This document shows positions 43,780 through 53,313 of a stretch of 59,580 bases of DNA, in pieces (position 1 is the stretch's first letter; each line of letters starts with the position of its first letter). Both the position numbers and the translations under genes were made by a program. The notes below the pieces were generated by a model that did no database searches, had not been told where the DNA came from, and saw only the letters and a program-made list of their open reading frames with translations. This stretch comes from Pseudomonas helleri (lineage in GTDB: Bacteria; Pseudomonadota; Gammaproteobacteria; Pseudomonadales; Pseudomonadaceae): NCBI RefSeq assembly GCF_009600315.1, contig NZ_WIWC01000030.1, positions 1-59,580 of the forward strand. Direction: 5' to 3'.

Positions 43780-43844
43780 TCTCGCCATCAGTTGCCTGAC
43801 AGGCCCGGTGGTGCAGCCTTCACATTTACGTTAAGAGGTAGCCC

Positions 43845-44291
43845 ATGAAAACCCCACTGCGTCTTGTGGCTTTATCAGCCCTGCTGCTGACTTCAATGGC
43901 GCAAGCTGCTGAATCACTGACCATCGACGTACACCGCGATGCCAACTGCGGGTGCTGTAAATCCTGGATTTCACACCTGCAAGCCAATGGCTTCAAGGTC
44001 AATGACCATGTAGAAGCCGACATGAGCCAATTTAAACAACAGGCCGGGGTTGAACCGCGTCTGGCTTCGTGCCACACCGGGATCATCAACGGCAAATTCG
44101 TTGAAGGCCATGTGCCCGCCGATCAAGTGAAAGCGTTGACTCAGCGTGACGACCTCAAGGGTATTGCCGTGCCCGGTATGCCGATGGGCTCACCGGGAAT
44201 GGAAATGGGCGATCACAAAGACGCTTATCAGGTGATTGGCCTGCGTAAGGATGGTCGCGAAGAAGTGATCGCCGAATACGCCGGAAATTAA
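43845..44291 (+). CDS. DUF411 periplasmic metal-binding protein
   Basis: This 148-residue exported protein has signal peptide MKTPLRLVALSALLLTSMAQA, then the DUF411 core VHRDANCGCCKSWISHLQANGF with a CxCC motif (near residue 34) and a later single Cys in RLASCHTGIING. The Met-rich GMPMGSPGMEMGDH stretch near the C-terminus could also bind copper. Family members are associated with copper and silver resistance. The copper-type palindrome upstream supports metal regulation. The gene stands alone, with a strong terminator directly after it. Confidence 0.9.
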   Translation: MKTPLRLVALSALLLTSMAQAAESLTIDVHRDANCGCCKSWISHLQANGFKVNDHVEADMSQFKQQAGVEPRLASCHTGIINGKFVEGHVPADQVKALTQRDDLKGIAVPGMPMGSPGMEMGDHKDAYQVIGLRKDGREEVIAEYAGN

Positions 44292-44300
44292 ACACCACGC

Positions 44301-44337
44301 CCTATAAATGCACCGCAATGGTGCATTTATAGGTTCT
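44301..44337 (+). terminator. Terminator after the DUF411 gene
   Basis: The perfect 14-base arms CCTATAAATGCACC (44301-44314) and GGTGCATTTATAGG (44320-44333) have a 5-base loop, followed by TTCTT. It starts 9 bases after the stop codon. Confidence 0.82.
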
Positions 44338-44700
44338 TATCAATCTGAACAGTGCCCTTTAAACCCCGTCCGTCGTGGCCGCTTCATGCCCCATTTACAC
44401 CGGGCATTTCAATGATTCATATTTTTGTCCTACAAGATTCAAACATCCCTCCTACACTCCAGCCTGTCGTATTTCGCCGTTCTATTTTCGTTGTTAAAAA
44501 AACGAACCTTCTGTCTCTGAGGCAGGTCAAGTGAATAAGAGGGCACGCTGCTTCGTGCAATCCTTGCTACGACCTGTTTACGTCAGTCGTTCATACCATC
44601 GATTAATGATGTATTTCGATGGTGTGCATCATCCAAACGGAAAAGGGTGATTGGCTGCCGGAAGGAAAGCGCTAGCCAACAACTATAAAGGGAGTGAGTC
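44338..44700. other. Intergenic region upstream of glgA
   Basis: This lower-GC stretch has no supported gene; a 60-codon frame at 44352-44534 looks random. It holds a hairpin, ACCATCGA (44595-44602) with TCGATGGT (44616-44623), about 80 bases before glgA. The hairpin could be an operator or a leader stem-loop. The glgA promoter is presumably here; the GGGAGTGA ahead of the ATG is its ribosome-binding site. Confidence 0.5.
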
Positions 44701-46272
44701 ATGATCAGTGCTGCTGTGCCCAATCAAGATGAACGGCTGGGTATACCTGCCGTAGACCGAATTTCGTTGTCTGACCTAACCCCTGCCGGCGGTAAAGCGG
44801 TTCTGCCGGCCGGGAGCGCCAACCCCAATAAAAAGAAAGTCTTGTTTGTGACGTCTGAATTGGCCGATCTGGTCAAGACCGGCGGGTTGGGCGATGTCTC
44901 CGCTGCACTGCCACGGGCCATGCGCCATTTGCATGATGTGCGGGTCTTGATCCCCGGCTATCGCCAAGTGCTGAACAGCGATAACCCGATTCACATCATT
45001 GGTGAACTCGGCGGCCATGCGGCCCTGCCCGCTTGCAAAATCGGGCGCATGGACCTCAAGGACGGCCTGGTCATTTACGTCCTGATTTGCCCGGAATTGT
45101 ATGAACGTGACGGCTCTCCCTACGGCGCCAATAACGGCCGGGACTGGCCCGACAATCACATTCGCTTCGCCCGACTGGGGCTGGCCGCGGCTGATATCGC
45201 CGCCAACCTCGCGCAGATTCACTGGCAGCCTGATCTGGTGCACGCTCACGACTGGCCTGCAGGGCTGACACCGGCCTACATGCATTGGCGTGGCCAACGC
45301 ACGCCTACCCTGTTTACGATTCACAACCTCGCTTATCAAGGTGTATTCAGTCGCGCCAGCTGCCCGGAACTGGGCATCCCGCACCATGCCCTGCAACAGG
45401 ACGGCATGGAGTTTTACGGCAAACTGTCCTACCTCAAGGCGGGCATGGCCTATTCCAGCCATATCACCACGGTCAGCGCCACCTATGCGCAGGAAATCAC
45501 CACCCCTGAATTCGGCTGCGGGCTTGAGGGCTTTCTCTCCAGTAAAACCCAGCAAGGCTTGCTCAGCGGTATTCCCAACGGGATTGATGAAAGCTGGGAG
45601 GCGTCCACCGATCCGCATCTGACGGCGCCCTTCTCCATCGGCGACTGGGAAGGCAAAGCCCGCAACACCGAGCATGTGCGCGAGCTGTTTGGCTTAACAC
45701 CGTCCAAAGGTCCGTTGTTCGCCGTGGTTTCGCGCCTGGTGTACCAAAAAGGACTGGACCTGACTGAAGCCGTTGCGGCCTTTATCGTCGCCTCGGGCGG
45801 CCAGATCTGCATCATCGGCCGGGGCGAGCCCGAAGAGGAACAGGCCATGCGCGAGTTGGCCCTGCGCCATCCCGGGCAAGTGGGGGTGAATATCGGCTTC
45901 AATGAAACCGACGCCCGGCGCATTTTCGCCGGCAGTGACTTTTTATTGATGCCTTCTCGTTACGAGCCCTGCGGCTTGAGCCAGATGTACGCGCAACGCT
46001 TCGGCTCGCTGCCGGTGGCGCGCAACACCGGCGGCCTGGCTGACACCATTGAAGATGGCGTAACGGGCTTTCTGTTTAACGAGTCCACTGTTCAAAGCTA
46101 TGAAAACGCCTTGCGTCGGGCTTTCAAGGTGTTTGCTTATCCCGATTTGCTCAATGCCATGCGTTGCCGCGCCATGTCTGCCCCCTTTAACTGGTGCCAG
46201 GCCGTGGAACCGTACGCCGAGCTGTATGAGCGACTGGTGGCCCAATCATTGAGCAGAACCGCACACACCTGA
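44701..46272 (+). CDS. glgA: Glycogen synthase (ADP-glucose or glucan-type GT5)
   Basis: This 523-residue GT5 glucosyltransferase elongates alpha-1,4-glucan. The N-terminal KTGGLGDVSAALPRAM (near residue 59) is the nucleotide-sugar binding KxGGL motif. HAHDWPAGL (near 181), SRLVYQKGLDL (near 344) and PSRYEPCGLSQMYAQRFG (near 418-436, catalytic Glu) follow. It has an extra leader of about 45 residues ahead of the family start (KKVLFVTSELADLVKTGG). It leads the glgA-treZ-malQ-treY run, as in other Pseudomonas. Confidence 0.95.
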   Translation: MISAAVPNQDERLGIPAVDRISLSDLTPAGGKAVLPAGSANPNKKKVLFVTSELADLVKTGGLGDVSAALPRAMRHLHDVRVLIPGYRQVLNSDNPIHIIGELGGHAALPACKIGRMDLKDGLVIYVLICPELYERDGSPYGANNGRDWPDNHIRFARLGLAAADIAANLAQIHWQPDLVHAHDWPAGLTPAYMHWRGQRTPTLFTIHNLAYQGVFSRASCPELGIPHHALQQDGMEFYGKLSYLKAGMAYSSHITTVSATYAQEITTPEFGCGLEGFLSSKTQQGLLSGIPNGIDESWEASTDPHLTAPFSIGDWEGKARNTEHVRELFGLTPSKGPLFAVVSRLVYQKGLDLTEAVAAFIVASGGQICIIGRGEPEEEQAMRELALRHPGQVGVNIGFNETDARRIFAGSDFLLMPSRYEPCGLSQMYAQRFGSLPVARNTGGLADTIEDGVTGFLFNESTVQSYENALRRAFKVFAYPDLLNAMRCRAMSAPFNWCQAVEPYAELYERLVAQSLSRTAHT

Positions 46273-46296
46273 CGCCCTTGAAGAGGCCTTTTATCG

Positions 46297-48108
46297 ATGC
46301 CTTCACAGACATTGGCTACATGGCCCCACGGCGCCCACTTGCTGGATGCACACCACACACGTTTTGCCTTGTGGGCACCTGACGCACACAGCGTCAGCGT
46401 GACCCTGCAAGACGGGCGATCTGTGGCCCTCTCACCTGAGCCTGACGGCTGGTTTGTCGGTGAGGTCGAGTGCCCAAAAGGCACTCGTTATCGCTATTGC
46501 ATCAATGGCGACACCGAGGTGCCTGACCCGGCTTCTCGGGCCCAGGATGGCGGCATCGACGGTTTCAGCGTGGTGGTAGACCCGCATGATTTCGTTTGGC
46601 GCCACCGTCACTGGAAAGGCCGCCCGTGGCATGAAGCAGTCATTTATGAAGTGCATGCCGGGGTGCTGGGCGGTTATGCCGAGGTCGCCAAACAGTTACC
46701 GCGTCTGGCGCAGTTGGGCATCACTGCGATTGAGCTGATGCCACTGGCGCAATACAGCGGCGAGCGCAACTGGGGCTATGACAGTGCCTTGCCCTATGCA
46801 CCCCATGACACCTATGGCTCGCCTGCCGCACTCAAAGCGCTGATCGATGAGGCGCACGGCCTGGGCCTGATGGTGATCGTCGATGTGGTCTATAACCATT
46901 TTGGTCCGCTGGGCAATTATTTGCCGACCTATGCCAAAGCCTTTCTCAATTACCAGCATCACACTCCGTGGGGCGCCGGGATCAATTTCGAGCGCCGTGA
47001 AGTCCGCGATTTCTTTATTGAAAATGCCCTGATGTGGCTGCTCGATTACCGTATCGACGGCTTACGGCTGGATGCGGTGCATGCCATCAATCACCCCGGT
47101 TTCATGCAGGAGTTGGCCCATCGTGTGCGTCACAGTGTCGATCCAGCGCGGCATGTGTGGTTGACCCTTGAAAATGAGTTCAACCAGGCTTTTTTGCTGG
47201 AGAAAGACTACAACGCGCAATGGAATGATGACGGCCATAACGTCCTGCACGTGTTGCTGACCGGGGAAACCGACGCCTACTACGCCGAGTTTGCCGAACA
47301 TGCCAGCCAGCAACTGGCCCGCTGCCTGAGTCAGGGCTTTGTCTTTCAGGGTGAAAAAGACCGCCACGGGCATCCGCGCGGTGAACCCAGCGGTCAGTTA
47401 CCCCCCAGTGCCTTTGTGCTGTTTTTGCAAAATCACGACCAGGTGGGTAATCGCGCCTTTGGCGAACGCCTGCACCAGCTCTGCCCGCCTCAAGCGTTAC
47501 ACGCAGCCACCGCGCTGTTGCTCTTGTCGCCTATGATTCCGCTGCTGTTTATGGGCGACGAAAGTGCCGCGCCCGAGCCCTTTACCTTTTTTACCGACTA
47601 CACCGGCGAGCTGGCACAGGCCGTTTGCGAGGGGCGGCGCAAGGAGTTTTCCGCCTTCAGCCATTTCGCTTCAGGTGAGCATGCCCCACTGATTCCCGAC
47701 CCCAATCTTCGCTCAACCTATGAAAGCGCCCGGCCCTCTTTGCCAAACGCTGATGACGAAGAACGTCAGCGCACGCTCGCGCTGTATCAACACCTGCTGC
47801 GCATCCGCCATCAGTCGATCATTCCACGACTGGACGGTGCCCAGGCATTGGGTGCTCAGGTGTTGGCGACAGGCGCTGTCGCGGCCCGCTGGCGCATGGG
47901 CGATCACAGCGTGTTGCATATCGCCCTCAACTTGAGTGCTCAAGCGGTGCCTTACAGCGCCCCGGCCGAATCCGAAGTCCTGTATCAAACCCCGCCGCAG
48001 TTGCTCGCGCACCTTCGCGAACATGGCCTGTTAGCGCCTTACAGCGCGCTCGTCGCTCTGGTTCGCAGCCCTTATCACCCCACGTCCCTGGAAAGTGCCC
48101 ATGAGTGA
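46297..48108 (+). CDS. treZ: Malto-oligosyltrehalose trehalohydrolase
   Basis: This 603-residue GH13 enzyme releases trehalose from maltooligosyl-trehalose. It has an N-terminal CBM48-like beta domain (HHTRFALWAPDAHSVSVTL), then the TIM barrel with DVVYNHFGPLGNYLP (near residue 195), IDGLRLDAVHAI (nucleophile Asp near 259), LTLENEFNQ (acid/base Glu near 292) and FLQNHDQVGNRAFG (near 380). It acts on the product of TreY, two genes downstream. Its 3' end overlaps the malQ start by 8 bases. Confidence 0.95.
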   Translation: MPSQTLATWPHGAHLLDAHHTRFALWAPDAHSVSVTLQDGRSVALSPEPDGWFVGEVECPKGTRYRYCINGDTEVPDPASRAQDGGIDGFSVVVDPHDFVWRHRHWKGRPWHEAVIYEVHAGVLGGYAEVAKQLPRLAQLGITAIELMPLAQYSGERNWGYDSALPYAPHDTYGSPAALKALIDEAHGLGLMVIVDVVYNHFGPLGNYLPTYAKAFLNYQHHTPWGAGINFERREVRDFFIENALMWLLDYRIDGLRLDAVHAINHPGFMQELAHRVRHSVDPARHVWLTLENEFNQAFLLEKDYNAQWNDDGHNVLHVLLTGETDAYYAEFAEHASQQLARCLSQGFVFQGEKDRHGHPRGEPSGQLPPSAFVLFLQNHDQVGNRAFGERLHQLCPPQALHAATALLLLSPMIPLLFMGDESAAPEPFTFFTDYTGELAQAVCEGRRKEFSAFSHFASGEHAPLIPDPNLRSTYESARPSLPNADDEERQRTLALYQHLLRIRHQSIIPRLDGAQALGAQVLATGAVAARWRMGDHSVLHIALNLSAQAVPYSAPAESEVLYQTPPQLLAHLREHGLLAPYSALVALVRSPYHPTSLESAHE

Positions 48109-50182
48109 ATCACAGCTTGAAATACTCGCTGGCCGTGCAGGTTTGGCCGTGGACTGGGTCGATGCCAACGGCCGTCCACAACGCGTCGAGCCTCACGTGC
48201 TGCAAGCCGTGCTGGCCGGTCTGGGCTTGCCCGCCGACAGCGGCGCAGCCATAGAAACCAGCCTGTTGAACTTACAGCTCGAGCAGCAGAATAAACGCCT
48301 GCCGCCCCTGTTGACCGCCGATGTGGGCAAAGGTCTGGACCTGACGCGCTACTTCAACCCCCACAGTCAGTGCGTGGTCTATCTGGAAACCGGCGGCTCG
48401 CTGGATATTCAGCTGGACGCCGATGGGTATTTGCCCGGCATGATTCCGGTCGGCTACCACCGTGCGCAAGTGGATGACCAACACTTTACGTTGGCGGTGG
48501 CCCCACCCCGCTGTTACAGCATGGCCGATGCGCTTGACACCCCAACCCCGCGGGCCTGGGGTTTGAGCGTGCAGCTGTATGCCTTGAGGCGCGAAGGCGA
48601 CGGCGGTTTTGGCGATACCCAAGCGCTAGAACGCTTTGCCAAAGCCGCCGGTGAACGCGGAGCCGATGCCGTGGCCATCAGCCCCATGCATGCCATGTTC
48701 AGTTGCGACCCCCACCGTTACAGCCCGTATTCGCCGTCCAGCCGACTGTTTTTCAACAGCCTGTACGCCGCACCCGCGATGGTGCTGGGGGAAGTGGCCG
48801 TGCAACGGGCCATTGAGGCCACCGGCCTGACCGACGAACTGCATAGGCTTGAGCAATTACCCTTGATCGACTGGCCCGCCGCTACCGTGGCCAAAAACAC
48901 CCTGCTGCGCCAGCTTTACGAAGATTTTCTGCTGGGCGAGCAACCGCTGCTCGAAGACTTCAATCAGTTTCGCGACAGCGGTGGCGAGGCCCTCGAAAAC
49001 CACTGCCGCTTTGAAGCCCTGCAAGCTCAACACGTCGCCGACCATCAAGGGCTGGACTGGCGCCAGTGGCCCGAACAGTGGCGCGATCCCAACAGTCCGG
49101 CGCTGTTGGTGTTTGCTGAAGAACACGCCCACAGCATTGGTTATTTCGCCTTTAACCAATGGCTGATTGCCCGCTGCCTGGCGCAGACCCATAAATCGGC
49201 CCGGGACAGTGGCATGGCCATTGGTTTGATTGCCGACCTCGCCGTGGGCGCCGATGGCGGCGGCAGTCAGGCCTGGTGCCGCCAGGACGAACTGCTGGCA
49301 CAGCTGACCGTGGGCGCACCGCCCGACATGCTCAATCGTCACGGCCAAGGCTGGGGGATCTCGGCGTTTTCTCCGGATGGGCTCAAGCGCAACGGTTTTC
49401 GCGCCTTTATCGAAATGCTGCGCGCCAACCTCGCGTATGCCGGGGGCCTGCGCATCGACCACGTCATGGGCCTGCAACGGCTGTGGGTGATCCCCTTGGG
49501 CGCGCAACCCCATGAAGGCGCTTACCTGTATTACCCGGTGGAAGACATGCTGCGCCTGCTGGCGCTGGAATCAGTGCGCCATCGCGCCATTGTGTTGGGC
49601 GAAGACTTGGGCACCGTGGCCGACGGCCTACGTGAAAAACTCAGCGAGCGGGCCATTCTCGGCATGCGCGTATTGCTGTTTGAACAGGATTACGGGGCGC
49701 GCTTCAGGCCCATCCTCGACTGGCCCGACAACGCGCTGGCCACTACCAGCACCCATGACACGCCGACACTCAATGGCTGGTGGCTGGAACGCGACATCGA
49801 CTGGAATGCCCGTCTGGGCATGGTCGATGAGCCCACCGCCGTGCATTGGCGTGAACACCGTCAACACGAGCGTGACGGCCTGCATAGCGCCCTGAGTCAG
49901 GACCCGCAAAACTTTCAGAACGAATCCAGCGGCGCCGATCAAGTGCTCGATGCCAGCGCGCGTTTTCTCGGGCATACGCGGGCCCCTCTGGTGCTGCTGC
50001 CCATCGAAGATGCGCTGGGGCTTGAAGAACAGCCCAACCTGCCGGGCACCGTCAGCACCCACCCGAACTGGCGCCGACGGTTGCCTGCCGAGGCCGAAGC
50101 CTTGCTCGACTCGCCCGGTGTGGCCCGCCGCCTGGAACTGCTGGCCTGCGCACGTCTGCAAGCACAGGAGCGCGATCAGTGA
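48101..50182 (+). CDS. malQ: 4-alpha-glucanotransferase
   Basis: This 693-residue GH77 amylomaltase transfers maltodextrin segments. Visible motifs are YSPSSRLFFNSLY (near residue 211), GGLRIDHVMGLQRLW (nucleophile Asp near 453), LGEDLGTV (acid/base Glu near 501) and TSTHDTPTLNGWW (near 551). The N-terminal 140 residues form the extra domain of proteobacterial MalQ. The ATG at 48101 overlaps the treZ stop (ATGAGTGA); the GTG at 48095 is less likely. Its own stop overlaps the treY GTG. Confidence 0.95.
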   Translation: MSESQLEILAGRAGLAVDWVDANGRPQRVEPHVLQAVLAGLGLPADSGAAIETSLLNLQLEQQNKRLPPLLTADVGKGLDLTRYFNPHSQCVVYLETGGSLDIQLDADGYLPGMIPVGYHRAQVDDQHFTLAVAPPRCYSMADALDTPTPRAWGLSVQLYALRREGDGGFGDTQALERFAKAAGERGADAVAISPMHAMFSCDPHRYSPYSPSSRLFFNSLYAAPAMVLGEVAVQRAIEATGLTDELHRLEQLPLIDWPAATVAKNTLLRQLYEDFLLGEQPLLEDFNQFRDSGGEALENHCRFEALQAQHVADHQGLDWRQWPEQWRDPNSPALLVFAEEHAHSIGYFAFNQWLIARCLAQTHKSARDSGMAIGLIADLAVGADGGGSQAWCRQDELLAQLTVGAPPDMLNRHGQGWGISAFSPDGLKRNGFRAFIEMLRANLAYAGGLRIDHVMGLQRLWVIPLGAQPHEGAYLYYPVEDMLRLLALESVRHRAIVLGEDLGTVADGLREKLSERAILGMRVLLFEQDYGARFRPILDWPDNALATTSTHDTPTLNGWWLERDIDWNARLGMVDEPTAVHWREHRQHERDGLHSALSQDPQNFQNESSGADQVLDASARFLGHTRAPLVLLPIEDALGLEEQPNLPGTVSTHPNWRRRLPAEAEALLDSPGVARRLELLACARLQAQERDQ

Positions 50183-52947
50183 ATCGTCACCCGGCAGTGG
50201 ACTGGCGAGCCACCCTGCGTCTGCAATTGCACGCCGGTTTTACCCTGGACGACGCCTGTGAGCAGGTGCCCTACTTTGCCCGTCTGGGCATCAGCCACCT
50301 CTATGCGTCACCCTTGCTGACCGCGCGTGAAGGCTCCATGCATGGTTACGACGTGGTCGACCCCACCCGCGTCAGCCCGGCACTGGGCGGTGAAGACGCC
50401 CTGCGCCGACTGGTGGCCGAACTGCGCGCACACAACATGGGCTTGCTGCTCGATTTCGTCTCCAACCATATGGCCGTAGGCGGCGCCGATAACCCGTGGT
50501 GGCAGGATGTGCTGGCGTGGGGCCGGGCCAGTCCGTATGCGGAGTTTTTCGACATTAAGTGGCATTCAGCCGACCCGCTACTGGAAGGGCTGTTATTGCT
50601 GCCATTTCTGAGCGACGACTATGGCCCCACACTGCGGGCAGGCGACATTGCTCTGCGTTTCAATGCCCGGCAGGGAACGTTCCACGCCGAGCACGGCCCG
50701 CATCATTTTCCGATTTGCCCGCAGGATTACCCGGCACTTCTGGGTGCCAGTGAGTTGCCTGAGCTGCAGTCTTTGGCACAAGGCTTTTCTGCGCTGACCC
50801 AGTTCGGCAATCCCCGCGATCAAGCGGCGGCCTTACACCGCCAGCTGGCAGAGCTAAGCCAATCGCCCGCCACCGTCGCCGCCATCGAGCAACATTTGCA
50901 ACGCTACGATTCACGTCACAGCGAAGGCTTTGCACGCCTGCATCAACTGCTCGAAAAACAGTCCTGGCGGCTGGCCAGTTGGCGCACGGCGGCGGACGAC
51001 ATCAACTGGCGGCGCTTTTTCGATGTCAACGAACTGGCCGGTTTACGCGTCGAGCGGGCCGCAGTCTTTGAAGCCACTCACGGCAAACTCTTTGAGCTGA
51101 TCGCTGAGGGTCTGGTTGACGGTGTACGCATCGACCACATCGACGGCCTTGCCGATCCCGGCGGTTATTGCCGCAAACTCAGGCGCCGGATCGACAGCCT
51201 CAGCCCGGATCGGCACGTGCCGATCTATGTCGAAAAAATTCTCGGGGGGCATGAGCAACTGCCCCCCGACTGGGGCGTGGACGGCACCACCGGTTACGAG
51301 TTCATGAATCAGGTCTCACTGCTGCAACACCAGCCCGAGGGTGAGCAAGCACTGGCCTTGTTATGGGCCGCCCACAGCCACCGGCCTGCCGACTTCAAAG
51401 CCGAAGCATTGCTGGCGCGCAAACAGATCCTCAACGGCGCACTGGCGGGCGACTTCGAACGCGTGGCACTGGCGCTACAGGACGTGGCACGCAGCGACAT
51501 CATGACCCGCGACCTGACGCTGGGCGCCATACGCCGAGCCTTGCAAGCGCTGGTGATTCATTTCCCGGTGTACCGCACTTACATCACCGCCGCTGGCCGC
51601 AGTGAGGCCGATGATGCGGTGTTTGAGCAGGCACTGACAGGAGCACGCGAACGCTTGAGCGAAGCCGACTGGCCGGTACTGGACTATCTGCAACAGTGGC
51701 TGGGCGGCGACCCCTGGCGCAGCCGACCGCTGGGGCACGCCCGCACCCTGCTCAAACAGGCCTGCATACGCTTTCAACAATTGACCTCGCCCACGGCCGC
51801 CAAAGCCGTGGAAGACACCGCCTTCTATCGCTATGGGCGATTGCTCTCGCGTAATGACGTCGGCTTCAGTGCCGAGTGTTTCAGTGCACCCGTCGAGGCC
51901 TTTCATCAAGCCTGCGAAACACGTCTGGCGAATTTTCCTGACAACCTGCTGGCCACCGCCACCCATGACCACAAGCGCGGCGAAGACTGCCGCGCACGAT
52001 TGGCCGTGCTCAGCGAACGCAGCGACTGGTATGCGCACTGCATTGCCCGCTGGCTGCCGCTCGCACGGCAACTGCGGGCCGACCCGCAAGGTCCGAACCG
52101 CGCGGATGAATTGATCCTGTTTCAAATCATCCTCAGCAGTTGGCCCCTGCAATTGCTCCCGGATGACAGGCCAGGCCTGGAGCGCTATCACGCGCGCATT
52201 TGGCAGTGGCAACTCAAGGCCCTTCGCGAAAGCAAACTCGACACTCAGTGGGCGGTGCCCAATGAACCTTATGAACAAGCGATCAACGCCTTTATCGAAC
52301 GGCTGTTGCTGCAACCCGAAGGGTTGAACCTGCGTACCGAGTTGTATAACGCAGCGCAAAGCATCGCCCCGGCCGGTGCGATCAACGGCCTTGCCCAATG
52401 CCTGCTGAAACTCACCAGCCCCGGCATCCCTGATATTTACCAAGGCTGCGAAGGCTGGGACCTGAGTCTCGTCGACCCCGACAACCGACGCCCGGTGGAC
52501 TATGCCCGGCATCTACAAATGCTCGATGACACCCTCAGCCCGCAGGCCCTGCTGGCTGACTGGCGCAGCGGAGCGATCAAGCAGGCCTTGATTGCCCGCA
52601 CCCTCAACGTCCGCGCCCGGCACCCGCAGCTGTTCAGCCGGGGTCGCTATATACCGCTGGCTATTCGCGGAGAACATGCCGATCACCTGCTCGCGTTTGC
52701 CCGTCAGTGGCATGAGCAAGTGGCTATCATCGTTGTGCCACGCCTTATCGCCAATCACACCCAAAAACACTTACAACTGCTGGAAAAAACACCCGAATGG
52801 GGTGAAACCTTCATCGAACTACCGTTCGACGGAATAGATGCAACATTTAAGGGATTTTTTGGTTCGCCCGCAGTCATTACACATAGGACGCTAAGGGTCA
52901 GCGACGCTCTGGACACCTTCCCCGTCAGCCTCATGATCAACACTTGA
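50179..52947 (+). CDS. treY: Maltooligosyl trehalose synthase
   Basis: This 922-residue GH13 enzyme converts the reducing end of maltodextrins to an alpha,alpha-1,1 linkage. It shows LQLHAGFTLDDACEQVPYFARLGISHLYASP at the N-terminus, DFVSNHMAVGG (near residue 93), DGVRIDHIDGLADP (nucleophile Asp near 318), YVEKILGGHEQLP (acid/base Glu near 354) and TATHDHKRGEDCRAR (near 594). The C-terminus contains TSPGIPDIYQG. The GTG at 50179, after CAGGAGCG, overlaps the malQ stop. With treZ it turns glucan into trehalose. Confidence 0.95.
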   Translation: MNRHPAVDWRATLRLQLHAGFTLDDACEQVPYFARLGISHLYASPLLTAREGSMHGYDVVDPTRVSPALGGEDALRRLVAELRAHNMGLLLDFVSNHMAVGGADNPWWQDVLAWGRASPYAEFFDIKWHSADPLLEGLLLLPFLSDDYGPTLRAGDIALRFNARQGTFHAEHGPHHFPICPQDYPALLGASELPELQSLAQGFSALTQFGNPRDQAAALHRQLAELSQSPATVAAIEQHLQRYDSRHSEGFARLHQLLEKQSWRLASWRTAADDINWRRFFDVNELAGLRVERAAVFEATHGKLFELIAEGLVDGVRIDHIDGLADPGGYCRKLRRRIDSLSPDRHVPIYVEKILGGHEQLPPDWGVDGTTGYEFMNQVSLLQHQPEGEQALALLWAAHSHRPADFKAEALLARKQILNGALAGDFERVALALQDVARSDIMTRDLTLGAIRRALQALVIHFPVYRTYITAAGRSEADDAVFEQALTGARERLSEADWPVLDYLQQWLGGDPWRSRPLGHARTLLKQACIRFQQLTSPTAAKAVEDTAFYRYGRLLSRNDVGFSAECFSAPVEAFHQACETRLANFPDNLLATATHDHKRGEDCRARLAVLSERSDWYAHCIARWLPLARQLRADPQGPNRADELILFQIILSSWPLQLLPDDRPGLERYHARIWQWQLKALRESKLDTQWAVPNEPYEQAINAFIERLLLQPEGLNLRTELYNAAQSIAPAGAINGLAQCLLKLTSPGIPDIYQGCEGWDLSLVDPDNRRPVDYARHLQMLDDTLSPQALLADWRSGAIKQALIARTLNVRARHPQLFSRGRYIPLAIRGEHADHLLAFARQWHEQVAIIVVPRLIANHTQKHLQLLEKTPEWGETFIELPFDGIDATFKGFFGSPAVITHRTLRVSDALDTFPVSLMINT

Positions 52948-52963
52948 GTTCAGGAGCTTTGCG

Positions 52964-53215
52964 ATGAGTACTAACGAAAAACGCATTCGTGAATTTGCTT
53001 ACCAAATCTGGGAGTCCGAAGGACAACCCCATGGGCAGGAAGCCCGGCATTGGGAGATGGCGCACAAACTGGCGCAGGCCGAGGCGTTAGCGCCGACCAA
53101 GGCCGAAACGGCCAAAGCGGCCAAAGCGCCGGCCAAGTCCGCAGCCGCCAAGCCAGCCACCAAGGAAGCGGCCGTTAAAAAGCCACGGGCACCGCGCAAG
53201 CCGGCCACGCCTTAA
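52964..53215 (+). CDS. DUF2934 family small protein
   Basis: This 83-residue protein starts with the DUF2934 pattern EKRIREFAYQIWESEGQPHGQEARHWEMAHKLAQAEA, a helical unit. It ends with a Lys/Ala/Pro tail (KAAKAPAKSAAAKPATKEAAVKKPRAPRKP) resembling histone H1-like tails. Such proteins recur in GlgX/TreY neighbourhoods of Pseudomonas and rhizobia, but the function is not known; the basic tail might bind nucleic acid or polyanions. GGAG precedes the ATG. It is 16 bases after treY. Confidence 0.9.
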   Translation: MSTNEKRIREFAYQIWESEGQPHGQEARHWEMAHKLAQAEALAPTKAETAKAAKAPAKSAAAKPATKEAAVKKPRAPRKPATP

Positions 53216-53263
53216 CGCTGCTCAGTTAACGCCGAACGTCATTTTGAACAGGACCATAACGCC

Positions 53264-53286
53264 TGACGGGCACTTATTGCCCGTCA
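53264..53286 (+). other. Stem-loop ahead of glgX
   Basis: The arms TGACGGGCA (53264-53272) and TGCCCGTCA (53278-53286) have a 5-base loop and no T-run. It lies 27 bases before the glgX ATG. It could act as an attenuator, an RNA-processing site or a protective 5' end. Confidence 0.45.
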
Positions 53287-53313
53287 CTAGCGACACTTTA
53301 CCCAGGAGCCACT

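Noticed and set aside
43825..43835. RNA hairpin with 43743-43753 hiding the DUF411 ribosome-binding site
   Set aside because: The left arm lies upstream of the probable operator and promoter, so both arms may not be on the same transcript; kept only as an inverted repeat in the findings.
44352..44534. 60-codon rightward frame before glgA
   Set aside because: Lies in the promoter/leader region directly after a terminator, without a start signal or plausible composition.
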